Assembly: GCA_019423835.1 (NCBI GenBank)
Contig: JAHZAR010000118.1
Location: forward strand, 1 to 7,201
DNA: 7,201 nucleotides
DNA from: Clostridiales bacterium
GTDB lineage: Bacteria > Bacillota > Clostridia > Lachnospirales > Lachnospiraceae
Reading direction: 5' to 3'
Under the pieces are notes generated by a model. The model saw only the letters and a program-made list of their open reading frames with translations, had not been told where the DNA came from and searched no databases. The number at the start of each line of letters is the position of its first letter. Position 1 is the stretch's first letter. The position numbers and the translations under genes were made by a program. Below are positions 1-6,912 of this stretch, in pieces.

Positions 1-198
1 TTAGGCGTTGCAAAGATCAATGTAAATACAGAGTGCCAGTTAGCATTCGCTGATGCAACCCGCAAATATATAGAAGCAGGCAAAGACCTTGAGGGCAAGG
101 GATTCGATCCCCGTAAGCTCCTTGCTCCTGGCACAGAGGCAATCAAGGCGACAGTAAAAGAGAAGATGGAATTATTCGGTTCCGTTGGAAGAGCTTAA
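1..198 (+). CDS. fba: Class II fructose-bisphosphate aldolase, C-terminal 65 residues (5' end outside window)
   Basis: Frame 1 is open from the first base to a TAA at 196-198. The peptide begins LGVAKINVNTECQ, the conserved C-terminal segment of zinc-dependent class II aldolases in which the Asn-rich loop contacts the substrate phosphate. It continues through GFDPRKLLAPGTEAIK to ELFGSVGRA, closely resembling the end of Bacillus/Clostridium FbaA, where the order is KINVNTE, DPRKYLGP, then KxKIxxFG. The family cleaves fructose-1,6-bisphosphate reversibly to dihydroxyacetone phosphate and glyceraldehyde-3-phosphate in cytoplasmic glycolysis and gluconeogenesis. Active-site histidines and the N-terminal barrel lie upstream and cannot be checked. 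The gene ends in its own terminator, so it is probably not co-transcribed with glnN. A tagatose-bisphosphate or other ketose-bisphosphate aldolase of the same family cannot be fully excluded from the tail alone. Confidence 0.93.
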   Translation, partial: LGVAKINVNTECQLAFADATRKYIEAGKDLEGKGFDPRKLLAPGTEAIKATVKEKMELFGSVGRA

Positions 199-215
199 GC
201 TGTCCCTCAGGTGAG

Positions 216-283
216 ATAAGCCAGCCTGCCCGGACTTCTGCGCGCAAAAGCAGAAAAATCCGGGCAGGCGGGCTTATTTTCTT
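216..283 (+). terminator. Intrinsic terminator of fba
   Basis: Bases 216-234 pair with 259-277 over 19 positions with a single mismatch (A223 against G270). Inside, 236-241 (TTCTGC) pairs with 250-255 (GCAGAA), leaving an eight-base loop. The 3' arm runs into TTATTTTCTTT. The stem starts 17 bases after the aldolase stop codon. This is a typical strong rho-independent terminator. Confidence 0.9.
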
Positions 284-288
284 TCCTA

Positions 289-424
289 AATATTATGCTG
301 GACTGTCTGTTTCAGGAATTTTTATACAGAGAACTGGCATATGGAAAAGAAAGACAATCTCCAGGGCAGCCGCCAAGGGACGGCCCTGATGATTTGGCAA
401 ATAATAAATTGGAGGAATATTCAG
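289..424 (+). promoter_or_regulatory. Leader region of glnN with weak promoter candidate and one hairpin
   Basis: This stretch separates the fba terminator from glnN and must hold the glnN promoter if the terminator is efficient. The best candidate is TGGACT at 299-304 as -35 and TATACA at 323-328 as -10 (spacer 18), a mediocre match. The resulting leader would hold a hairpin at 362-388 (CAGG then GCCG, pairing back with CGGC then CCTG around a GCA bulge). Clostridial nitrogen genes are sometimes controlled by ANTAR antitermination, but I could not find the required pair of hexaloop hairpins with A and G at loop positions 1 and 4. No known riboswitch was recognised. Confidence 0.3.
411..415 (+). 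promoter_or_regulatory. Ribosome binding site that fixes the glnN start
   Basis: GGAGG lies nine bases before the ATG at 425. The in-frame ATG further upstream at 341 has no comparable site, so the protein is read as 705 residues rather than 733. Confidence 0.85.
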
Positions 425-2542
425 ATGAGCAGCATCACAAATGTATCCGAGATTTTCGGAAAGAATGTATTCAATGATTCCGTGATGAGAGAACGCCTTC
501 CTAAGAATGTCTATTTAAAGCTGAAAAAGACCATTGAAGACGGAACGGAACTGGATCCATCCATTGCGGATGTGGTGGCCCATGCAATGAAGGAATGGGC
601 TATTGAGCGGGGGGCTACCCATTTTTCACACTGGTTCCAGCCGCTGACAGGAATTACAGCTGAGAAACATGACTCCTTTATCTCTGTGCCTGGAAGCGAC
701 GGGCGGGTCATTATGGAGTTTTCCGGAAAAGAACTGATCAAAGGCGAGCCGGATGCCTCTTCCTTCCCATCCGGCGGTCTGCGCTCTACCTTTGAGGCCA
801 GAGGCTACACTACCTGGGACTGTACGTCGCCGGCATTTCTGAGGGAGGACACCTGGGGAGTGACTCTCTACATACCGACAGCCTTCTGCTCCTACCGGGG
901 GGAGGCTCTTGACAAGAAAACGCCTCTTCTGCGCTCCATGCAGGCGATCAATGAACAGTCTCTGAGAATCCTGCGTCTGTTTGGAAATACAACCTCCAAG
1001 CGGGTAATCCCCTATGTAGGACCGGAGCAGGAGTATTTTCTGGTCGATAAGGAGAAATATCTTCAGAGAAAGGATCTGATCTATGCAGGCCGCACTCTGT
1101 TTGGCGCTATGCCGCCAAAAGGACAGGAGATGGATGATCATTACTTTGGAAGCATCCGTCCAAGAGTCGGCGCCTTTATGAAGGAAGTAAATGAGGAGAT
1201 GTGGCGGCTTGGCGTAACAGCCAAAACCCAGCACAATGAGGCTGCTCCGGCACAGCACGAGCTGGCTCCCATCTATACACAGGTAAATGTGGCTGTGGAT
1301 CACAACCAGATGATGATGGAGGCATTAAAGAGGATTGCCGGTCATCATGGGCTGACCTGCCTGCTTCATGAGAAGCCCTTTGCCGGAGTGAATGGCTCAG
1401 GAAAGCATAACAACTGGTCGCTGTCCACAGACGACGGGATCAATCTGTTAAATCCCGGAGATACGCCTCACGACAACATGCAGTTCCTGCTTGTGCTGGC
1501 ATGTATTATGAAGGCTGTGGATGTACATGCAGATCTGCTCAGGGAGTCCACGGCAGTGCCAGGAAATGATCACCGCCTGGGAGCCGCAGAGGCTCCGCCG
1601 GCAATTATCTCCATTTTCCTTGGAGAGCAGTTGGAGGATGTTGTAGAACAGCTCTGCAGCACAGGAGAGGCTACTCATACCAAACAGGGAGACCGTCTGA
1701 GCACGGGAGTTGCCACACTGCCTAATTTCGTGAAGGATGCGACAGACAGAAACAGAACCTCGCCATTTGCCTTTACAGGAAACAAATTCGAGTTCCGAAT
1801 GGTGGGCTCCTCGGATTCCGTATCCTCCCCAAACGTAGTCCTCAATACGATTGTGGCAGAGGCCTTTAAAGAGGCTGCCGACGAACTGGAGAAAGCCGAT
1901 GATTTTGATATGGCGCTGCATGATTTTATCAAACGCACCATGTCCGAACACAGGAGAATTATTTTCAGCGGAAACGGTTATTCAGAGGAGTGGGTAAAAG
2001 AGGCAGAGCGCCGCGGACTTCCGAATCTCAAGTGTGGGATTGATTCAGTCGATTCTCTGATCACAGATAAGGCCATCCGTCTTTTTGAAAACTTTGGCGT
2101 ATATACAAGGGCAGAGCTGGAGTCCAGAGCTGAGATTGAGTATGAGTCCTATGCCAAGACCGTAAATATTGAGGCCAGAACCATGATCGACATGGCAGGA
2201 AAGCAGATTATTCCTGCAGTGATCCGCTACACGACAAATCTGGCTGCGTCCCTGACTGCTGTGCAGACAGCCTGTCCTGAAGCGGACACTAGTGTGCAGA
2301 AGGAGCTTCTCCTGGAAGCATCCGATTTGCTGTCCGATATGAAAACTGCTCTTGCCAGGCTGACAGAGGAAACAGAAAAGGCTGCGAAAGTAGAAGGAAA
2401 TAAAGAGAGAGCCTACGCCTACCATGATATTGTGACGGTGGCGATGGAGGATCTCCGCCGTCCTGCAGACAGGCTGGAAATGATCGTAGACAAGGAGCTT
2501 TGGCCGATGCCAAGCTACGGAGATCTGATCTTTGAGGTATAG
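425..2542 (+). CDS. glnN: Type III glutamine synthetase (GSIII, GlnN)
   Basis: The 705-residue product has the size and motif order of type III glutamine synthetases (about 700-730 residues, against about 450 for type I). These cytoplasmic dodecamers make glutamine from glutamate, ammonia and ATP. Visible motifs are FEARGYTTWDCTSPAF in the N-terminal region, GPEQEYF with metal-ligand-type glutamates E201 and E203, QHNEAAPAQHE (E272, E279), NGSGKHNNWS (N323 to S332, containing the conserved H328), REST (R373, E374), GNDHRLG (R384) and NKFEFRMVGSS (E456, R458). All expected catalytic segments are present, with no frameshift. The last hundred or so residues are helical and specific to the type III class. 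The ATG at 425 is chosen because GGAGG sits nine bases upstream and the family starts near this point. It is monocistronic: a terminator stands before it and another 30-90 bases after it. Type III enzymes are generally not controlled by the adenylylation used for enteric type I enzymes, so control is probably transcriptional or by metabolites. Confidence 0.97.
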   Translation: MSSITNVSEIFGKNVFNDSVMRERLPKNVYLKLKKTIEDGTELDPSIADVVAHAMKEWAIERGATHFSHWFQPLTGITAEKHDSFISVPGSDGRVIMEFSGKELIKGEPDASSFPSGGLRSTFEARGYTTWDCTSPAFLREDTWGVTLYIPTAFCSYRGEALDKKTPLLRSMQAINEQSLRILRLFGNTTSKRVIPYVGPEQEYFLVDKEKYLQRKDLIYAGRTLFGAMPPKGQEMDDHYFGSIRPRVGAFMKEVNEEMWRLGVTAKTQHNEAAPAQHELAPIYTQVNVAVDHNQMMMEALKRIAGHHGLTCLLHEKPFAGVNGSGKHNNWSLSTDDGINLLNPGDTPHDNMQFLLVLACIMKAVDVHADLLRESTAVPGNDHRLGAAEAPPAIISIFLGEQLEDVVEQLCSTGEATHTKQGDRLSTGVATLPNFVKDATDRNRTSPFAFTGNKFEFRMVGSSDSVSSPNVVLNTIVAEAFKEAADELEKADDFDMALHDFIKRTMSEHRRIIFSGNGYSEEWVKEAERRGLPNLKCGIDSVDSLITDKAIRLFENFGVYTRAELESRAEIEYESYAKTVNIEARTMIDMAGKQIIPAVIRYTTNLAASLTAVQTACPEADTSVQKELLLEASDLLSDMKTALARLTEETEKAAKVEGNKERAYAYHDIVTVAMEDLRRPADRLEMIVDKELWPMPSYGDLIFEV

Positions 2543-2575
2543 GCTCAGGCCATAAATCAGAGAAAAGAAATATTG

Positions 2576-2631
2576 AAAAGAGGGCCATCCGGCATCAGGA
2601 GAAATATTTCTGATGCCGGACGGCCCTTTTC
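2576..2631. terminator. Bidirectional intrinsic terminator between glnN and the muramidase gene
   Basis: Bases 2582-2598 pair with 2610-2626 over 17 positions with one mismatch (A2587 against C2621), closing an 11-base loop. AAAAG precedes the 5' arm (2576-2580) and CTTTTC closes the 3' arm (2626-2631), so each strand has a T-run after the stem. It lies 33 bases past the glnN stop and 42 bases past the stop of the convergent gene, and should serve both. Confidence 0.92.
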
Positions 2632-2672
2632 ATGCTCAATTTGCCTGCTGACCGAATGGGAAGATGCAGATA

Positions 2673-4862
2673 TTATCTTCCGGGGCCTCCTGTCAGGCCT
2701 GGCTCAATTGTATAGTAATCATTGGAATCAGAGCCTCCGGAGCCTGGACGTGAAGAACCAGAGGATATGTTCCCAGGTGCGCTGCCTGGGGCACTGGAAG
2801 TTCCGGAACCGCCTGGAGCGCTGCCTCCCGGAGTGCTGCCCGGAGAGCCTGAATTCCCGGCACTGCCGGAGCCTCCTGGATTTCCTGGATAAGTCTGGCC
2901 GCTGTTTCCAGAGGGCCCGCTTCCGGAAGGCTCACTTCCAGCCGATGAATTTCCGCTGCCGGAAGTTCCCGTTCCGGAACTGGAGGAGACTGATCCTGGG
3001 TCTGCGGCTGTCACACCGCTCATGGAGTTCGTTTCATTCTGGCAGACGCCGTTTTTGGCAAAGGTGTAGGTTACATTACTGATAACTCTGGAGCAGTCAG
3101 AGGCCATTACGCCTGTGGAGGGATCGAGGTAATAATACTTTCCGTCCTCCTTCAGCCATCCCTTTACCATATGGCCGCTGCTGTTGAAATAGTACCAGTT
3201 ATTGTCAACCTGCCGCCATCCCCGGCTCATGCGGCCGGAATTGGTGCTCATATAATAGCGGTTTCCGGCATTATCATCGAGCCATCCGGTGAGCATGCGG
3301 CCGTCAGTGTACAGATAATAATACTCATTTCCGATTTTCTGCCATCCTGTCAGCATTTTCCCGTCCTGGCCGAGATAATACCAGAGGCCTTTCACCTGCT
3401 GCCACCCCGTGCGCATTTTTCCGTCCTCACCCAGATAGTACCAGCTTCCGTCGATCTGCTGCCATCCCACCCGGAGTTTTCCCTCAGAATTTAAGAAATA
3501 CCAGCCTCCGTCGATCTGCTGCCAGCCTGTTTTCATCTTTCCGTCACCGGCAAGATAGTAGTACCGTCCGTCAACCAGCCTCCATCCCACAGCCATTTTC
3601 CCGTCTGTGCCGAAGTAGTACCAGTCTCCATCCATTTCCTTCCAGCCGGTAGCCATCTTTCCGTCCGTTCCGATAAAATAGCGGGAACCTTCAATGTCAG
3701 CCCATCCGCGGAGCAGTTCTCCGTTGGGATTGAAATAATACCAGGCATCATCCATATTTCGCCAGCCTGTAGCCATGGAACCATCACTCTTCATATAGTA
3801 GTAGGTATCACCGGATTTCAGCAATCCGGTCATCATGGCTCCGTCTGTCCCGAGATAGAACCATTTTCCGTCAACCTGCTGCCAGCCGTAGGCCAGAGCA
3901 CCGTCCTCCTTCAGATAATACCATTTAGAGTTAGACGGATCGCGAAACCATCCCACTGTCATTTTACCGGAGGATTCGTCGAGATGGAAATAGTTTCCGC
4001 CCAGCTGCATCCAGCCCTTTCGGGGAGTTCCATCCTCTCCCATGTAGTACCATCCGTTTCCGTCATTGATCCATCCCTTCTGCATTTTGTAGTCTTTATA
4101 GTAATACCAGTTTCCGCCGATATTTCTCCACTGGTTTGCCGGAATCAGGGAAGAAAAATCCTTGTAGGCAAAGTTAATGTCTACATTGCCGGAGATTCCG
4201 GAGACACTTCCGCTGTTGGTAGCCTGCCACATGGCAGCTTTGGAGTAGGAGTGGCGCACATCGTACCGGGCAACCCAGACGTCATAGGACACGGCGTTCA
4301 TGTCAATTTTATTGGTGAGCCAGTAGTCATTGGCGTAGACCATGGGATAATAGCCTGCATCCCGAATCTTCCTGCAGAAAGCATTGATCACGGCACTGAG
4401 GGAAGAAGGAGAGAGTGCGCTCATCTCCGAGGACTCCACATCGAAAACGACAGGATAGGAGATGGGATAGTCCTTAATCAGATTCAGAACAAAATCAGCC
4501 TCCTGTTCAGCCATCTGCGTGGTTGTGGCATAGGAGTAAATATAAGCGCCAACCTTCAGCCCTGCATCAGCGGCGCTGGCAGCATTGGACTGAAAAAAAG
4601 GATCCACCGCATTATTGTATCTGGTTCCAAGCATGACAAACTGAATGTCATCGGCAGCTACCGCATTCCAGTTAATGCTCTGCTGCCAGTGAGAGACATC
4701 AATCCCTCTGGCGGCCACTCCGGCAATGGCAGTTCCCGCGCTGTCTGTATAGACACCGTTCACTTTTGTCCAGGCCGCAAATGCGCTTATGGCCGGGTGC
4801 AGCGAGAGCGCCCCCAGCAGGCAGGCAAGCCCGATGATTTGCAGCCGCTTCCTTTGTATCAT
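2673..4862 (-). CDS. Secreted GH25 muramidase with 17 choline-binding-type repeats
   Basis: The 729-residue product is exported and acts on the cell wall. Residues 1-29 form a signal peptide (basic MIQRKR, hydrophobic core, AISAFA-type cleavage site). Residues 52-238 are a glycoside hydrolase family 25 domain, the lysozyme family that cuts the N-acetylmuramic acid to N-acetylglucosamine bond: GIDVSHWQ (D55), VVFDVESSEM (D141, E143, the catalytic acid region), MVYAND, VWVARYD and GNVDINF (D228). Residues 243-587 hold 17 units of about 20 residues, pattern GW-x5-WYY-x3-DGKM-x2, like the choline-binding repeats of pneumococcal LytA and phage Cpl-1. Residues 611-729 are a Gly/Ser/Pro-rich tail with no LPXTG motif, so attachment is probably non-covalent through the repeats. 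The start is firm: AGGAGG lies seven bases before the ATG. The upstream neighbour makes CDP-choline precursors, which fits choline as ligand. The substrate and whether it is an autolysin or a defensive enzyme are inferred; no phage genes are present to suggest an endolysin. Confidence 0.95.
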   Translation of the reverse strand: MIQRKRLQIIGLACLLGALSLHPAISAFAAWTKVNGVYTDSAGTAIAGVAARGIDVSHWQQSINWNAVAADDIQFVMLGTRYNNAVDPFFQSNAASAADAGLKVGAYIYSYATTTQMAEQEADFVLNLIKDYPISYPVVFDVESSEMSALSPSSLSAVINAFCRKIRDAGYYPMVYANDYWLTNKIDMNAVSYDVWVARYDVRHSYSKAAMWQATNSGSVSGISGNVDINFAYKDFSSLIPANQWRNIGGNWYYYKDYKMQKGWINDGNGWYYMGEDGTPRKGWMQLGGNYFHLDESSGKMTVGWFRDPSNSKWYYLKEDGALAYGWQQVDGKWFYLGTDGAMMTGLLKSGDTYYYMKSDGSMATGWRNMDDAWYYFNPNGELLRGWADIEGSRYFIGTDGKMATGWKEMDGDWYYFGTDGKMAVGWRLVDGRYYYLAGDGKMKTGWQQIDGGWYFLNSEGKLRVGWQQIDGSWYYLGEDGKMRTGWQQVKGLWYYLGQDGKMLTGWQKIGNEYYYLYTDGRMLTGWLDDNAGNRYYMSTNSGRMSRGWRQVDNNWYYFNSSGHMVKGWLKEDGKYYYLDPSTGVMASDCSRVISNVTYTFAKNGVCQNETNSMSGVTAADPGSVSSSSGTGTSGSGNSSAGSEPSGSGPSGNSGQTYPGNPGGSGSAGNSGSPGSTPGGSAPGGSGTSSAPGSAPGNISSGSSRPGSGGSDSNDYYTIEPGLTGGPGR
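2676..3032 (-). repeat. Low-complexity Gly/Ser/Pro coding tail
   Basis: The last 119 codons of the muramidase are almost only Gly, Ser, Pro, Ala and Thr, in irregular runs such as GSGNSS, PGNPGGSGSAGNSG and GSTPGGSAPGGSG. On the plus strand this appears as recurring CCGGA(A/G) words, several within TCCGGA. The composition suggests a flexible linker or wall-spanning segment, and the DNA should be prone to slippage and length change between strains. The final residues (NDYYTIEPGLTGGPGR) are less repetitive and may be a short conserved end. Confidence 0.85.
3102..4133 (-). repeat. Tandem array of 17 units of about 60 bases (cell-wall-binding repeats)
   Basis: The repeats of the muramidase are visible in the DNA as a 60-base period with recurring plus-strand words such as CCGTC, TAATACCA and CCATCC. 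Most units are 20 codons; units 3, 4, 15 and 16 have one or two extra residues, and unit 17 is slightly irregular. Units 11-13 (3348-3527), beginning GWQQIDGGW, GWQQIDGSW and GWQQVKGLW, are the most alike and look like the most recent duplications. Unit 6 starts GL instead of GW and so lacks one of the aromatic residues that form the choline pocket. Confidence 0.93.
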
Positions 4863-4869
4863 AAAAACT

Positions 4870-4875
4870 CCTCCT
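4870..4875 (-). promoter_or_regulatory. Ribosome binding site of the muramidase gene
   Basis: On the minus strand this reads AGGAGG, a full anti-16S match, seven bases before the ATG at 4862-4860. It decides the start codon. Confidence 0.92.
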
Positions 4876-4911
4876 GTGTAATTGTCTCAATCGAATAATC
4901 CATTTTATCCC

Positions 4912-4920
4912 ATTGTAGCA
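4912..4920 (-). promoter_or_regulatory. Extended -10 promoter for the muramidase gene
   Basis: The minus strand reads TGCTACAAT: the extended element TGN followed by TACAAT, five of six matches to TATAAT. No good -35 is seen at 17 bases, as expected for extended -10 promoters. Initiation would fall near 4905, giving a leader of about 43 bases with the ribosome binding site. One arm of the 13-base inverted repeat begins three bases upstream of it. Confidence 0.6.
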
Positions 4921-4922
4921 TA

Positions 4923-5014
4923 AAAATATGCTGTGTGTATAGATGTGCTGAAACTGTTTCAGATAACCGGACAGGAACATATTCACAGCATATTTTATAT
5001 CCTGGTACATCTAT
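4923..5014. repeat. Cluster of nested and crossing inverted repeats between the two minus-strand genes
   Basis: Three perfect dyads lie within 92 bases. Bases 4923-4935 (AAAATATGCTGTG) are repeated inverted at 4984-4996. Bases 4948-4962 form the palindrome CTGAAACTGTTTCAG, seven-base arms around one central base. Bases 4939-4946 (ATAGATGT) are inverted at 5007-5014, crossing the first pair. The cluster sits immediately upstream of the muramidase -10 element. In minus-strand RNA the 13-base stem ends in five U's and could act as a weak terminator of the upstream gene; in DNA it could be an operator region. The function is not established by the sequence. Confidence 0.7.
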
Positions 5015-5068
5015 GCCGGGGCAAATGCTGCAGTAGAAATATTGGATCCTGAGAGCTTCAGAGCTGCT

Positions 5069-6856
5069 CTAATCGGTAAGCGCACCCAGCTGCTGCAGTT
5101 TCTTATAATAGAGCTTCGCATAGCGGTACATAATTAAGGTATATTCGCCAAACTCCTCTCCCAGGCTGCTCTTGAAAACTGCCCAGAGGCACCAGAGAAA
5201 ACCACCCAGAGCCGCGCAGGCATAGATGACAAAGCGTTCTTCCCTGTCGGGAGAGCGGTTCAGGTACAGCTCAATCAGATGATCCATTTCTTCCTCATTA
5301 TAATAGGAATAGATACCGCACATGGCAATGTCGATCAGAGGGTCGTGCATGCCCGCATATTCCCAGTCAATGATTTTGCCGGAGCCATCCGGGAGAATCA
5401 GAAAATTGTCCGGAACACAGTCAATGTGGGAGAGACACGGAGGTCTGTCCGTGAGATCAAGAAGATCCAAAAGGCGGTTCATGTGACCGCGCACCTCAGA
5501 GTAATCCTCAAACAGCATTCGTTCCCTGCCCCGGCACAGGCTCTCATAAAAATCGATCCGCTCCCGCAGAGAGAAGGAGTGGGGAACCGACAGGCCGGAT
5601 TCGTGGAGTCTGTGAAGTTCCTTCATGAAGAGCTTCATGTCTTCCTCGCTGTGGGGATCCGCATTGCGTGCCCCCTCATAGTAATGGGCGATTTTATATC
5701 CGGTCTTCCCATCAAAATAGACAATATCCTCTGTCATGTGAAGAGGATTGACAGCGCGGTAAACGGCCTCTTCCTGTCTCCGGTTGATCAGATGCTCTGT
5801 CCCCGGCCCTGGAATGCGGCAGATGTAATGCTTTCCATGAAGCTCAAACAGAAACGATTTATTTGTCATTCCTGCCTTGAGACAGCGGATATTGGTAATC
5901 TCCTCCTCCGGTACCTTGAAAACTCTGGAAATGAGAGCAAGGGCCTCATTATCAGAGTGATTCTGATATTTGGGATCAAACTGCCGGAGCTCCTCCAGAT
6001 TTTCAAATTCATAGACCTGATTCCCGGGCTGCGGGTTGGAAAAAAGGGAAAGTTCCTGCAGATGCTCCATGAGAGCATTTACCCAGTAGAACTGTTCGGT
6101 GCCGGGCCGGTGATAATACTCTTCTATAATAGGAAGAAACTCCTCCGAAAATTCCCGGGAGAAGAAAGCAGGCCCATATAAGGCATAGGAATCATGGCCT
6201 CCCACGGAAATCGATGTAATCCGCCCCTTCTTATTGGTTTTTACGCACCATTCAGAGGTATTTCCCTCCATATAGGAAGTAGAATACCAGGCTCCGCACT
6301 CATAGGCGTGGAACATATTGTCCCTGAGCCAGTTGTCTGAGGAGAGGATATACATGTTCTTTCCCCGCAGAATCTCTCTGGCGTGATAGAGGGTGGCCAG
6401 ATTGTTCTTGGAAGAATACTCGGAATTATAGAGGAGCTTAACCTGATATTTGTCAATCAGATAGTCGAATTTTTCCTTCAGGTACCCCACTGCAATGGTG
6501 ATATCCGTGATGCCGGCAGAGTGGAGCTGCTTGATCTGCCGTTCAATCATCCGCTCCCCGAACACCTCAAGAAGTCCCTTGGGCATTTCAAAGGTGAGAG
6601 GCACGAAGCGGGAGCCGAAGCCTGCCGCCATGATTAATGCCCCATCTACCTTATAAGGAAGCAGCAGTGCCATTCCCTTCTCTGTCAATGCATAATGATT
6701 CACTTCAGAATCTACTGTAACCAGCTCCTGGGCCAGACAGTCATTCACCAGTCTGTTGGCTGTTCCGAGGGAAATATCCAGCCGCTTCGCTAAATCCCTC
6801 TGTGTAATATCAGGTTGTTCCAGAATATTTCTGCAAATCAATCCATATCGATCCAT
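5069..6856 (-). CDS. Fusion protein: winged helix-turn-helix, LicC-like CTP:phosphocholine cytidylyltransferase and LicA-like choline kinase
   Basis: The 595-residue product joins three modules. Residues 1-68 are a winged helix-turn-helix (DITQRDLAKRLDISLGTANR, then a wing ending YALTEKGMALL). Residues 71-295 are a LicC-type nucleotidyltransferase: MAAGFGSRFVPLT and PKG (R83, K93) bind the nucleotide, followed by GYLKEKFDYL, SSDN (D174) and FYWVNALMEHL. Residues 304-595 are a LicA-type kinase of the aminoglycoside phosphotransferase/choline kinase fold: AGMTNKSF, GTEHLINRRQEE, the catalytic HIDCVPDN (D479, N484) and metal-binding IDWEY (D497). LicA phosphorylates choline with ATP and LicC makes CDP-choline from phosphocholine and CTP, for transfer to surface polymers; LicB (uptake) and LicD (transfer) are not in the window. 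Ethanolamine or another amino alcohol is possible as substrate. An in-frame TTG at 6883 would add nine residues; the ATG at 6856 is preferred because GGAAAGCAGG precedes it and the TTG has no ribosome binding site. The downstream gene encodes a choline-binding-type muramidase. Confidence 0.9.
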   Translation of the reverse strand: MDRYGLICRNILEQPDITQRDLAKRLDISLGTANRLVNDCLAQELVTVDSEVNHYALTEKGMALLLPYKVDGALIMAAGFGSRFVPLTFEMPKGLLEVFGERMIERQIKQLHSAGITDITIAVGYLKEKFDYLIDKYQVKLLYNSEYSSKNNLATLYHAREILRGKNMYILSSDNWLRDNMFHAYECGAWYSTSYMEGNTSEWCVKTNKKGRITSISVGGHDSYALYGPAFFSREFSEEFLPIIEEYYHRPGTEQFYWVNALMEHLQELSLFSNPQPGNQVYEFENLEELRQFDPKYQNHSDNEALALISRVFKVPEEEITNIRCLKAGMTNKSFLFELHGKHYICRIPGPGTEHLINRRQEEAVYRAVNPLHMTEDIVYFDGKTGYKIAHYYEGARNADPHSEEDMKLFMKELHRLHESGLSVPHSFSLRERIDFYESLCRGRERMLFEDYSEVRGHMNRLLDLLDLTDRPPCLSHIDCVPDNFLILPDGSGKIIDWEYAGMHDPLIDIAMCGIYSYYNEEEMDHLIELYLNRSPDREERFVIYACAALGGFLWCLWAVFKSSLGEEFGEYTLIMYRYAKLYYKKLQQLGALTD

Positions 6857-6912
6857 AATACCTGCTTTCCGGCTGCTGTTCAAAAAACAGCCTTATATAA
6901 TTAAATATGAAC

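Noticed and set aside
341..424. N-terminal extension of glutamine synthetase from an upstream in-frame ATG
   Set aside because: No ribosome binding site precedes it, the added residues do not resemble the family, and GGAGG correctly spaced before the ATG at 425 gives the usual length.
295..477. Sixty-codon frame in the glnN leader
   Set aside because: It overlaps the start of glnN in another frame, lacks a ribosome binding site and has no recognisable protein pattern.
3102..4133. CRISPR array, suggested by regular 60-base periodicity
   Set aside because: The period is coding, a multiple of three, and matches 20-residue wall-binding repeats; there are no identical short repeats with unrelated spacers.
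2673..4862. Prophage endolysin
   Set aside because: GH25 plus choline-binding repeats occur in phage lysins, but this protein has a signal peptide, many repeats and a long tail, and no phage genes or holin are nearby.
3984..4898. Long plus-strand frame of 304 codons opposite the muramidase gene
   Set aside because: It is antisense to a clear GH25 and repeat protein; its apparent repeats are the shadow of the 60-base coding period.
4949..4961. TGAAACTGTTTCA as a catabolite-response (cre) site
   Set aside because: It is one base shorter than the cre consensus and lacks the central CG, so CcpA binding cannot be claimed.
5279..6181. Plus-strand frame of 300 codons opposite the licC-licA fusion
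   Set aside because: Antisense shadow of well-conserved LicC and LicA motifs, with no ribosome binding site or family resemblance.
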